Assembly: GCF_001039355.2 (NCBI RefSeq)
Contig: NW_019773964.1
Location: 1 to 31,100 of the forward strand
DNA from: Lingula anatina
Lineage: Eukaryota > Brachiopoda > Lingulata > Lingulida > Lingulidae
Direction: 5' to 3'
Length of the DNA: 31,100 bases
In this document: positions 1 through 9,421 of the stretch, piece after piece
Layout of the letters: each line of letters begins with the position of its first letter
Numbering within the stretch: the stretch's first letter is position 1
Position numbers and translations under genes: made by a program
Notes under the pieces: generated by a model
Told to the model about the DNA's origin: nothing
Database searches by the model: none
Seen by the model: only the letters and a program-made list of their open reading frames with translations

Positions 1-273
1 TACACATGGATAAAGACATATTGTTAGTTTGATACGTGTTTCTGTGGTAAAATTTGTGTTTCCAGCTGTGTACTGACAGCATTTCTTTACTTAAGCAGTA
101 TTTTTTTTTTGGACCGTTTTTTTTTTTCGCCCTCTCGCACCGATTTTGGGGTACCCAGAGGATGTCATCCATAAAATTAAAAAAGTGTGGCCTAACCGGC
201 TTAAACGTTTGTCACGTCTAATAAAACTGTTAGGGGGTAATAGGGTAGGGGGTAAACTGTTAGGTAATTATCT

Positions 274-365
274 TTACCCCCTAGCTGATTCGGTAGGCGT
301 GACAGACATTTAAGCCTCTTGAGCCGATAGCAATTCAGCGTGAACCCCCAGGGAGTTAGGTCGAT
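274..365. repeat. Two-module repeat (module A then module B)
   Basis: Positions 274-307 (module A: a run of Cs followed by a GGCGTGACAGAC end) are followed by 321-365 (module B, containing AACCCCCAGGGAGTTAGG). Both modules recur at 4252-4349, but there B comes first and is inverted while A keeps its orientation. Over the first 36 bases of B the two loci match at about 34. The family is not recognised. The pairing suggests ends of a mobile element or two insertions of one small element. Confidence 0.6.
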
Positions 366-420
366 TCAGATGGATCGATCTAAGTATGGGAACCCAGTTT
401 ATGTGAATACAAGAAAACAC

Positions 421-1130
421 TACGTCAGCTGGATACAAAAATACAAACAACATTCACCTAATAGGGCTTTCTAATCAATAGATGGATAAAACAAATGTGC
501 AAAAACTTGTTTTTGTAAAATTGTACAGTATACTTTGAATGAATACAGTATTGGGTTTTAACTAAAAGAATCTGTTTCTCAATATATTGTAACGCAGTTG
601 GTAGCGAAATGACCCTTTACGTAACATTTAGTAATTAAAACTTCTGTGCAAAAGGCCAATGCCACACCTGGCTTCCTGAGAATATATTAATAACACCACG
701 GTCATCTCTATCTCTATCTCAGATTTTCTACAAGAGCAATTCCAAGTGATTATCCTTTATTCTCTCAAATGTACAGATAATTCTTTAGCTATCTTGAAAG
801 TCGGTGTTGGACAGTGCTACCTTAACTGGAGATGCAAATGTGACCATCGATCCTTATAATATATATATTCGAAGGTCCGCACATATATTATAGTAAGCGC
901 CCAGTATTATGTTTATTAACTATCAATTCCGGGTGAAAGTATTGTTTTATCAACGTGCATACTATAGAGTAGAAGTTTAAGGCCAAGTAGCCAATATAAC
1001 TAGTAACCATTTATATAAGGAGAATTACACTGACACCATCGGGCACCATAGCTGAATTATCCTGTCACCATCAGACACGGTAAACAGTGACCTCACCCTT
1101 AAAATTCAGTATAAAGGGGCGTCCTGGGCT
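421..1130. other. AT-rich non-coding stretch
   Basis: I see no coding region or known element. There is a short CTCTAT simple repeat near 706-720 and a TATA-rich segment near 858-892. Nothing else can be supported. Confidence 0.5.
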
Positions 1131-1135
1131 CAGTA

Positions 1136-2040
1136 TCTCGAAAGCTTCGCTATGTTGCGCACGTGCGCGAGCACGGCGAGCGTGCGCTATTTGCCACCTG
1201 CTATCTCGAAGCCTTAGCAAACGCAACGCCTCAAACTCTACTAAAATTCGATTGCCGCATAAAGTGAAGACGTCATAACACAATTACACAAAATGTAATT
1301 TTTTTCACCATGACGCAAATCAAAAGGTTGTTTTTATTTATAGGAATACCATAATTACAAATACTGATATTTTAAGTATTTGACACCAATAAAATGCCAA
1401 AAAACAATTCAATAAGCGAAGCTTGGACTGACACAATTACTGACACATTGGTGAGTAGTGTTCAGTCTCACAAAAATAGACACTGAGGAAGGTCACGGTG
1501 CGACCGAATCCTTTGTTTCTGCTTTTTCATTTTTTTTTCAATTTATTCACTACTATTATCAATAGACTACACAGATGAATTAAATTCACCAGAAATATAA
1601 AATGATGTATGAAATGTTTAATTTTGAAATTTATCTGCATAATAAACATGACTTTGACATTCTTCACGTGGATATTTACCGCAAGTGTTTCTATCAGATG
1701 TACCAATGATTCATTTAATTAAAAGCCTCCATGTTTTTGTTATATGTTTTATTATATGCTATTATGACTAGCAACCCAAACTTACCACCATGTATAATTA
1801 CATGAAAGACACATTAAAATGACGAATTATGCATACGCAGAGGCCTTTGCGACTAGTTTGTATCGCCGCAAATAATAGCCTCGAAACTAATGGTGATTTC
1901 GACATTAGCGCACGGCCGCGATTTGCGAAGCTTTAGAGCTAAGATCTAATAAACGGTATATTAGATCTTAGTTTAGAGATATGGGATAGTGCACGCTCGC
2001 CATGCTTGCACACGTGCGCAACATAGCGAAGCTTTCGAGA
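1136..2040. repeat. 55-bp inverted repeats bounding a 905-bp segment
   Basis: Positions 1136-1190 are the reverse complement of 1986-2040 at 51 of 55 bases; the first 30 bases match exactly. All four differences are C/T or G/A transitions, and three fall in CpG on the left copy, the pattern expected from methyl-cytosine decay of one copy. The repeat holds the palindrome GCGCACGTGCGC. Open frames over the arms are by-products of the repeat. The arms could be terminal inverted repeats of a non-autonomous DNA transposon, but I see no clear target-site duplication and no transposase inside, so this is inference. Confidence 0.6.
1939..1971. repeat. Perfect 13-bp hairpin
   Basis: Arms 1939-1951 (CTAAGATCTAATA) and 1959-1971 are exact reverse complements with a 7-base loop. 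It lies just inside the right arm of the 1136-2040 inverted-repeat pair, as subterminal hairpins do in some MITEs. Confidence 0.7.
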
Positions 2041-2600
2041 CACGGGACCTTGATTTCAACACAGGAGACGAACGGTACACCGATCCCAGGGACGTCAGAG
2101 TGACCAGCAACGACGAGAGCACGACAGGGAGACTGAGGACAGCGGGATCAATCAGAGTCAAGATCGAGGGAACGATTGGGTCACCGTCTTACCGTAGCGC
2201 TGTGCTTTACCTAAGCTAGATGTCCCTGTATATGTAACGAGTGAAAGAAATAAAGTGTATTGATAGGGAAACCTATCGTATACTGTTGTGTCATTCTTAC
2301 GAACCTCGCGCACACGCCAAACAACCGCACCGTCCCCGTTACAATATTACGCAACCACGTTAAAAAAGTACGAGTTAGGTGGTCATCGGACACAGATATT
2401 CTCATTTTAAATTCATATCTATTTAAGACTCTGTCCCAAACAGAATAGTGTTGAAAAAAGCGTTAGATCTTAATTTACTCACCTTGTCTTATGCTTCTCC
2501 GCAATTGTTATGTGTATCATATATAGGCGGGAACAGAACAGTGAAATACACCTAATGGTATCTGTGAACAATCCTCATATAGGTTTACTGCATACACTTA
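2041..2600. other. GC-richer segment, then non-coding
   Basis: Positions 2041-2219 are richer in GC than the surroundings and open in one plus frame (the end of a 76-codon frame starting at 1989 in the inverted repeat). The predicted residues match no family I know, so I do not call a gene. From 2220 to 2600 I see nothing certain, apart from a minus-strand AAG/GTGAGT donor-like site near 2480. Confidence 0.35.
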
Positions 2601-2601
2601 C

Positions 2602-2859
2602 CTTATTTTCAACACACCCGTACTCTGAAGTATGAATATCATTTGTACGGGAACATTTGTGCGGGGAACCCCCTTTTTATTTTTAACAGCCAAACTTTCC
2701 GTGTCCGCCATTTTGCTGAGAAGGAATAGGCAAGGTGAGTCAACTATGATCAAATGCTATCGTCTATTTGTGTTTTACTTAGTTAACTTGTCCCTTGATT
2801 ACCTGGAGCCATATTACGCTAATGCACAGTACTTACCTTATTTGGTGCTATATCGAAAA
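2602..2859 (-). other. Two 23-nt micro-exon-like segments
   Basis: On the minus strand, 2837-2859 and 2602-2624 are each exactly 23 bases long, each preceded by a pyrimidine-containing stretch ending in CAG and followed by the perfect donor GTAAGT. Both end in AAATAAG before the donor. 23 is not a multiple of three, so each would shift phase. No flanking coding exons were identified, so this could be chance or a small repeat. Confidence 0.2.
2705..2740 (+). promoter_or_regulatory. YY1-like motif followed by splice donor (possible first exon)
   Basis: CCGCCATTTT at 2705-2714 is the reverse complement of the YY1 consensus. Twenty bases further is CAAG followed by GTGAGT (exon end 2734). This order is typical of 5' untranslated first exons of broadly expressed animal genes. 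No downstream coding exon was confirmed; a CT-rich stretch ending in TAG at about 3290-3308 could serve as an acceptor. Confidence 0.25.
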
Positions 2860-2889
2860 CTGCGCAGAAAACAGCACCCTTTGATGTAG

Positions 2890-3685
2890 GTTGGACATTC
2901 CCATATTGTCCCATACTACTGTATGTTAGATCTACAGCTGCAAAACCTTATGCCTGGGATTCCCCAAATCAGTGTTTCACACTGTACCAGTAATGACATG
3001 TTTGTCTGAAATATGAAGTCATTTATGTATACATATAATCTCTTGACTCGTTTATGGAGGGGGTAGTTTACATAGCGGAAATAAAATGTTTATATAAGCT
3101 AATGTGTATTGTCTGCTCCTGCACAGCAGTGCAAGAATAAAATTCAAAATAAATATTTATCTAAAAAAACAAAAGCTGAAAAGACATTTTCTCCACTCTT
3201 TAACATACATGCAGAAAATACAGGAGAAAACAATCTACCCAGTATCATTTTTGTTTCATATTACGCTCCTGTAATCCCCCTCCCCCTTACTCTCTCTCTC
3301 TCTCTCTAGGGTACTTTTTCCTTCTCTCTGCATTATTTACGGTCTTTTGTGAAGGCGGTCAGTGTTCAAAAAGGCAAGATTACTAACATTTCTAAAATTT
3401 GAAACTGATGACTTCAATCACTTTCCTTAATCATGGTTAAATAGTACTCTCTGACTACAAGTTGCGCCAGTACTCTGGTACAAAATGCTGAAAAGCACAG
3501 TGTGGTTTTGTACATATTTTAGTGGGGCTCTGATATCAGAAAGGGAGTTAAATAGTGCTTGGAAAGTCATCGGTGATTTAACAGTGCAGGGTGCAAGCGA
3601 GGAGCTATAAACCCCATTCATATAGCTCACTTAGGGACCATTCAGATCGAGAAGAGCCGAGTGTTAGTAAGACCGCGACCTAAAT
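2890..3685. other. Non-coding with (CT)n tract
   Basis: A (CT)n tract at about 3290-3307 ends in TAG and looks like a polypyrimidine tract with an acceptor. No open frame with recognisable protein character is present on either strand. Confidence 0.4.
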
Positions 3686-3751
3686 ATGGCAGACCTACAT
3701 GAAAGGAAGAGCGCTAATCCTGTAATGGTCTCTCCGCCTTTCACACGCCTC

Positions 3752-3826
3752 CCCACGCGTTGTCCCTCGACCGGTTAAATTGAGCCGAGATTTAATCACT
3801 GTGCCTCTGCAGGGACGACGCGTGGG
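3752..3826. repeat. 16-bp inverted repeat, 43-base spacer
   Basis: Left arm 3752-3767 and right arm 3811-3826 are reverse complements at 15 of 16 bases around a CCCACGCGT core. The left arm overlaps the end of a 30-codon plus frame (3686-3778) that begins MADLHERKS. That frame is too short to call a gene. From 3830 to 4250 the DNA is AT-rich and featureless. Confidence 0.5.
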
Positions 3827-4251
3827 AATTATTTTCCAACGCTTGAAGTCGAAGTGTAACAGTGACGTATTATCAACGTTTTGGGGCTAAAATATTGTAA
3901 TTTTTTATCAAGGTTTTGACTTGAACAAAAAGCCCTGTAAATACGATTGAAGAGCTATCTAAAGTTTAGCACAAAAACCGATTCTGAATTTTCTATTATT
4001 TATTTTTACTTTTGATTTTATTCCGATTAAACGTGAATTTCACGAAATATATATGGACCTTCCACTTTCAGTATTAATAACTTCAAAAATAAAAGGTCAA
4101 TCAAAAATTCAAGGTATAGTTGACCAAAAATATACTGAAACACAGCCATATCAAATTTCATGTCAATCTGCCAGTTAAATAATGAGATATGGTGGTTGAA
4201 GATCAGGGTGCATTCCAAGAGATTAAGATCGATCCAGAGATTAAGATTTAG

Positions 4252-4349
4252 ATCGACCTAACTCCCTGGGGTTTCACGCTAAATTGCAGTCAGCCGAGCG
4301 CGCACCATAGTCAATTACCCCCTTACAGCTTTAAGTAGGCGGGACAGAC
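4252..4349. repeat. Second copy of the two-module repeat (B inverted, then A)
   Basis: 4252-4297 is the reverse complement of module B at 321-365; the first 20 bases are identical after reversal. 4315-4349 is a direct copy of module A at 274-307. The changed order and orientation argue against a simple duplication. Confidence 0.6.
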
Positions 4350-5450
4350 GCAGTAGGAGTCTGTGCACTGTCTAGGAAGTGTCTAAGGAAGCGCTAACAA
4401 ACAAAAAGCAAATTACTTGAGGTGCAAGCAGAGGACAATGCCACACGTAACGGTGCCACGCGTACCAGTCAGGACAGGTAGAAAAACTCGTCCAAATGTA
4501 TATTTTAGTCCATGTTGCAAAAATGTAATTTAATTCAGTATAAGATACAATATTGATTATTTCTAACGTATATAAAAACCAAAAATTGAGTTTTAGACGT
4601 ATTTGTAATATCCTTAAGGCCTTAATTTGGAGTATTATCTTCCAATGGTCCACGGAGTAAATATACACAGACGTATTACTCGGGGTATATATATATTGAC
4701 CCATACGGCTAAATCAACAAATGTTAGGGTTATTAAGATGTACATGTAGGTTGCTCTGTGGGGTAGCAGAAATACCAACTCCTCAATACTACGCCCTATT
4801 TGTAGCGGGCAGAGAGGATTAGCTAGTTCATCTGACCCGCTGGTTAATACGATAATGGTGGGAAGGCGTGCCAACTGTCACGCATTGTCACTTTGAGGCT
4901 TTTTGAGGTCGAATTACGTGCTTTGATTGACAGGGAGTTGCCGATGATTGACGAATTACAGCGTACATGTACTTGTGCAGGAGTAACATGTTCGGTTAGA
5001 GGTTCCAATAATAAAACCACACTACCTGAGAACCACTAGTTCTGCTCTCAAATTCAGGGATATTTGTCCTGCAGTCATCTTTGGAGAACCCCATTTATGT
5101 TACCATGCTCCTGTCTTATTTGGTAAGTTCTGCATGCGAATACTTTATGCTGTTGTCACACTGTCCCAATATTGACATGGGATGTGTATGCGATAAAACA
5201 GCTTTTCGAAGTCGGATTTGGCCGTAAAAAAATAACGTATTAGAGGCATTAAAAGCCGTCGGTAAAAATATATAATTGATTCGATAATAATTGCAGAATT
5301 CTGTGATGTACATGTATTACATGCTACACAAAGTTGTAAACAATGAAAAGATAAATGGGGAGTATTTGGTTATGTGACCGAACGTAGTACAGTCGAACGT
5401 ATTACAAGATATGAAGTCCATGGGGAAGATAAATAACGTCTTTTATCCTC
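4350..5450. other. No supported gene
   Basis: AT-rich sequence. The 110-codon minus frame at 4372-4704 and its neighbours are rich in Ile, Tyr and Leu, as expected from translated AT-rich DNA, and resemble nothing known. Confidence 0.5.
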
Positions 5451-5452
5451 AA

Positions 5453-5487
<35 letters not shown>

Positions 5488-5489
5488 AT
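5451..5489. repeat. (AAAT)n microsatellite
   Basis: About ten copies of AAAT/TAAA in a row with almost no interruption. Confidence 0.95.
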
Positions 5490-7379
5490 TCTCTTAACAG
5501 TCGGTCTTAAATTCGTTTACGGTTGCAGTTTCATGAAAACCGAAATAATTAATGTCACATGCAAATTAAAATGATATTAATATTTTGGTATTTCAAAATA
5601 GACTGATCTACCATGTCAACAAGATAACGCGACCATGTAAAACAAATAACTCATGGCTATAAAGCATCTGTAAAACGTATAGGTTGTTCAGTAGCTTTAC
5701 CGCACCAAATAAGCAGATATGTTATATCAGTCCATTCTGACAACGCATCTCTTTTTGTGGAATAAAGGCATATGGAGCATAAATCAAAGAGACAGTGGAC
5801 CGCCATGCCATGTCATAGTTCATCATGGTCAGTGTTGCATATCCAATAAATGAACAAAATAAAAAATGAATTAAAATCAAGATAATAATGTTTGTGTATA
5901 AAAATAAATAAAAAGAGACAAGTTTTAAAACGTTAGTATCAAGATGTATGAAAATCAAACATTATTTCAAAAGATGGAAAATGTGATAATTACACTTTAT
6001 ATGAAATTAAAATTAATAACTAATACAGGTAGATAAAATTAAGATACATTCAGATAAATAAATTTCAAATAAAAAACACTTACATGTAAGATTATCGGTG
6101 ATAAAATTGCTGATTGTGTTTCAAGTTTTTAATTGTGTTAAATGTAAAATCTACTAAATATTTTAAACTTAATTTTAGACTTAAAATAATATTATTATTA
6201 TTATTATCATTATTTTTATTTTTATTATTATCCAATTGATAATATAAACTTACAAGATGCTAATGCTAATAATAAAAGTGATATTCATAATAATATTTAT
6301 TTTGAGTCTAATATCCAAATTTGTTGTAGACTTTACAATAAAACTGTAAGAAATTACATGAAGGCTAGATAATTAATTGAAACAAATATGTGTAAAAATA
6401 TGTATAAATTAAAATGTAACTTGATCATTCACTTAAATTCATTAATAGAAACTCTATTCATAATTTTATAAATGGATATGTCTCGAGTACAAGTAACCGA
6501 ATAATCTGTCCTACGCAGTAAAAGTGGCGATAAATTATAGTCCCCAGGTACAGCAATGTAAAAAAAAAAAAAAAAAAAATAGTCACCATATGTGACTAGT
6601 CGAGCTTTACACGGCGTTAAAAGTAAATGGTCGGAAAAGCGTGATTGAGGGGGGGGGGCGTAGAGTCATACATGATCGCATGAATATGGTAGGGCCAAGT
6701 TGTAAAAGGCAGCGTGTACTTATGCTTTAAGTTTATAAGGACCCGTGCTTTTATGGGTAGCCGATGAAGTTGTTTAGAAATAGGGGTAATGTGATTGTCA
6801 ACAGGTGTGTGGGTAAGAACACACGTTAAAGAGATATATCCAAGAACTTTGGTACTCAGAATCATTATACTTTTTATAACATGTGCAACAACTTACACGT
6901 AATAAACCTTTAAACAACACATTTAGCTGACGAGATGAAAAAGATAAAATAGTCAGTTGTAGTACTGGGTTTTCATGTACGTACTAGTAGTAGGGAAAAT
7001 TAACGGGTAATGTTTGAAAAGGCACTGTATGTAGTACTTGTGAAACATATAAATATGAGTTACATAATGTCACAGTGGTTAACATGACAGATAACCATGT
7101 GATTTTATGTTATGTTAGAGACAAAGTAATGTACCTTCCTAATACGTTCTAGGGGATTCCATGGTACTTAGTACTGGACTCTGTGACTGAGACTCTATAG
7201 AAAATGCATCGGACGTCCTAGAGGACACGTGTTTCCTAAAAGACGCCAGATAGAATATTTCGTAGAGCCAGAGTGGGATAAATATGCACTATAGGACCCT
7301 ATACTTCTTGGGCCCAATTGGAAAATTCCATACAGACGTAAGTTTACCTATTTCAAATCCTGATATCACACGTTGTTAA
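5490..7379. other. AT-rich non-coding, simple repeats
   Basis: Contains an (ATT)n-like stretch near 6188-6230, a 20-base A run at 6560-6579 followed directly by a 19-base palindrome at 6580-6598 (TAGTCAC and GTGACTA arms), and a G run near 6647-6657. On the plus strand 7202-7294 reads as about 30 open codons without a start; not called. A perfect palindrome GGTACTAGTACC sits at 7390-7401, just beyond the integrase stop. Confidence 0.5.
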
Positions 7380-7409
7380 AAGCAAAGCAGGTACTAGTAC
7401 CAGTTACAT

Positions 7410-8488
7410 TTATGTTTTTTGTACATCCTTCGAATCTACCAAAGTATTGAAACGATCATCATAACCTACCCATTTTACAAAAAGCTGCCTAGTTTTCCCT
7501 TTTCCACGGGTCTTTATTTTCTCGATACGATACGCGTCGTCAATTTTAATAACTTTAATCATTTCTGGTTCGTACAAGACACCTTCGATTTGCTTTCCAT
7601 TGTAATCTTTCACCTTATACACAGGAGGTGTTCTGTTTAATCTTTCTGATATTGTAAATATTTCCTGTGTCCATCCCTGTTCGTATCCTTTCGCAAAAGG
7701 GGTGCGTGTTTTGCTTAATCTTACAGTATCTCCTACTTGAAATTTAAACCCCGACTTCCCTATTTTTACTTTTCCATACAAGTTTTTCCACACAATGTTT
7801 GCATTTCGTGGATTCACATCGATTGGGGGCATCTTTATGCTTCGATGTTTTGCATGGTTGTATCCTGTCATCAAGTCGTTTAGGACTGTCACATATGTTA
7901 ACGTACTGTTTGCTGTGAAATATCTGTACAAACGGGTCTTTATGCTTCGATTTAAACGCTCAACCACAGAGCTTTTTCTTTCCGATTTTGTTGTGAAAAA
8001 AGCTATGCCTTGACTCTTGAGGTACGCTTGAAATTTTCTATTTGTAAATTCTGTCCCTGCATCAGTTTGAAGTACCAGTGGCTTTCTGCCTTCGGAAACA
8101 ATGACTTTAAACGCATCTAATACATTGTCCGCTGATTTTGATTTGATTGGAACTGCCCATGCGTATTTTGAAAATATATCAATCACGGTTAACAAGAATT
8201 TCATTCCTTTATGGTATTTTGCTATTTTACTGAGGTCTGCCAGATCACCCTGCCATTGATCATCAATATAATTCACCATGACGCGATTTGTACTGAATTG
8301 TTTTCTAACCGGTGCATGTAATGTATACACATCTTGGGCGGCTAGAAAATCTTATCATCTTTTCGTGCGGCATTATACAGTTTTATCATGCCACCAAAGC
8401 TTACAGGGTTTGACGGGTTGGTATACAAACTATGCAGATATGCATCTGTTTTGTTCTGTCCTTTCTTGGTTTTTTTCTTACGTGACAT
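7410..8488 (-). pseudogene. Polinton-type integrase with chromodomain, one frameshift
   Basis: Retroviral-type DDE integrase that would join element DNA to host chromosomes in the nucleus. The main frame (7410-8330, 306 codons, drawn from an internal GTG) holds the catalytic core: D29 in a GDLADL context, D90 in QTDAGTEF, E124 in VVERLNRS. A Lys/Arg-rich linker and a chromodomain-like C-terminus (about residues 265-306, with LFVKWVGY) follow. In that chromodomain the usual final Trp of the aromatic cage appears replaced by Leu (FNTL). The conserved N-terminus lies in another frame at 8342-8488: a Met at 8488, a basic start MSRKKKTKKG, 48 codons, then TAG. The two frames meet at a short T run near 8345-8350, consistent with loss of one base, by decay or sequencing error. 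Full length would be about 355 residues, normal for the family. A TATAAATA box lies 63 bp upstream. Confidence 0.85.
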
Positions 8489-8548
8489 TTTCTCATACAG
8501 TTATGGATCAATTCCAACAAGCAAAATGTTTTCTCTCTTTATCCTATC

Positions 8549-8558
8549 TTTATTTATA
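8549..8558 (-). promoter_or_regulatory. TATA box, stop codon and poly(A) signal in one 10-base site
   Basis: On the minus strand TATAAATAAA serves three possible roles: TATAAATA (8551-8558) as TATA box for the integrase gene whose Met is at 8488; TAA at 8550-8552 as stop codon of the BIR gene; AATAAA (8549-8554) as the BIR gene's poly(A) signal. Reuse of this kind is common in compact viral genomes. Sequence is seen directly; function is inferred. Confidence 0.5.
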
Positions 8559-9017
8559 GTTCCCATCAGTTTCATCGTAATGGGTATTTAGTAGCGACAT
8601 CACTGTACTGGCGGTATGTACAACGGGCAATGTGTCATCTACCACAAAAAGCCTAACCATTTGAAATCGCTTTTTAGGTGTAAGTGGTACATTAAATCGT
8701 TGATTTATTCTTTTTCCAACGGTACTCATCGTGCACTGAGGAGAGTGTCGTTCGTGTTCGACATCTGGGGCATCTCTCAGCGGGTCCCAATTCTTTAGAT
8801 ACAAATCGCAGTAAAAACAACGAACCACATCATCGTGTCTAGACGCTCGTGGGTCTCGGTAAAATCCACTAATGGCTAAAGGGATTGGGTTGATAAGTAG
8901 TTTGCCCGGCCAATTAAGAAAACTCAAAATTCGGTCTTCTTCTTTTGCGTATGGCATGACCGGTCCATATAGCACACCCCCCAACTCGGAATCGGTTTCC
9001 GGATGATCATCATCCAT
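8550..9017 (-). CDS. BIR-domain protein (inhibitor-of-apoptosis-like), no RING
   Basis: 155 residues, intact. One BIR domain spans about residues 26-98: RILSFLNWP start, GFY motif at 51-53, then zinc ligands C67, C70, H88 and C95. The spacing is Cx2Cx17Hx6C, one residue longer than the usual Cx2Cx16Hx6C. BIR domains bind zinc and, in inhibitor-of-apoptosis proteins, bind caspases or IAP-binding-motif peptides. There is no RING finger; the C-terminal 50 residues are unrecognised, so this is a short single-BIR form as seen in some viral and survivin-like proteins. The start at 9017 (MDDDHPE) is the first Met. It lies between an integrase and a putative DNA-binding protein on the same strand, which suggests a viral accessory gene acting against host cell death; that role is inference. 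Capture from or by the host cannot be told apart here. Confidence 0.85.
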   Translation of the reverse strand: MDDDHPETDSELGGVLYGPVMPYAKEEDRILSFLNWPGKLLINPIPLAISGFYRDPRASRHDDVVRCFYCDLYLKNWDPLRDAPDVEHERHSPQCTMSTVGKRINQRFNVPLTPKKRFQMVRLFVVDDTLPVVHTASTVMSLLNTHYDETDGNYK

Positions 9018-9421
9018 TCTGTCTACTCAGTATAAAGAAAAATGATCGCAAACACATTTATGTAATTTTTCCGGTAAGCGGTGTGTTTATTTCAACCAAT
9101 CATGTTGCTTCTTAAAAGGTATTACATTTTTTTTCTAACCAATCATGTTACAGCTAACAACAAATAACATTTTTTCAACCAATCAAATCACATATTATTT
9201 TAATCAATGAAATGTTTGTTATCAACTCTTTACCATCAAATTGTCTTCATCACATCAAAGTAACGTTCCACATATAAATCTATTTTTAGATATGATGTCA
9301 TAATCAACCAATCAAATGTCTTCTTTCATCGCACACTTCTAGCTAGTGGTGTTTTTTTTTTTTTCTACATGCAAACTTTGTTAATTCTACACAGATTATA
9401 CGGCGTCTTTTTCTGTTAAAT
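9018..9421 (-). promoter_or_regulatory. Upstream region of the BIR gene with CCAAT boxes and shared 10-mer
   Basis: Four CCAAT boxes, three as ACCAATCA and its close variants, lie at 9096-9100, 9139-9143, 9179-9183 and 9308-9312; spacings are 43, 40 and 129 (about 3 x 43). GTAAGCGGTG at 9074-9083 recurs exactly at 10390-10399 upstream of the neighbouring gene. On the coding (minus) strand these read ATTGG and CACCGCTTAC. CCAAT boxes commonly bind NF-Y. A T run lies near 9352-9364. No other gene is seen in the interval. Confidence 0.45.

Noticed and set aside
3686-3778. 30-codon frame MADLHERKSANPVMV in a TISU-like start context
   Set aside because: It ends inside an inverted repeat and has no downstream donor; too short to support.
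4372-4704. 110-codon minus-strand open frame
   Set aside because: Composition matches random translation of AT-rich DNA; no motif and no splice or promoter context.
7202-7294. About 30 open plus-strand codons ending RRQIEYFVEPEWDKYAL
   Set aside because: They look protein-like but have no start, are short, and I could not link them to any family; possibly a relic of another gene of the element.
7390-7401. Palindrome GGTACTAGTACC considered as a terminus of the Polinton-like element
   Set aside because: No matching inverted copy found on the other side of the gene block.
9352-9364. T run considered as the edge of a retroposed insertion
   Set aside because: No target-site duplication and no body of a retroposon next to it.
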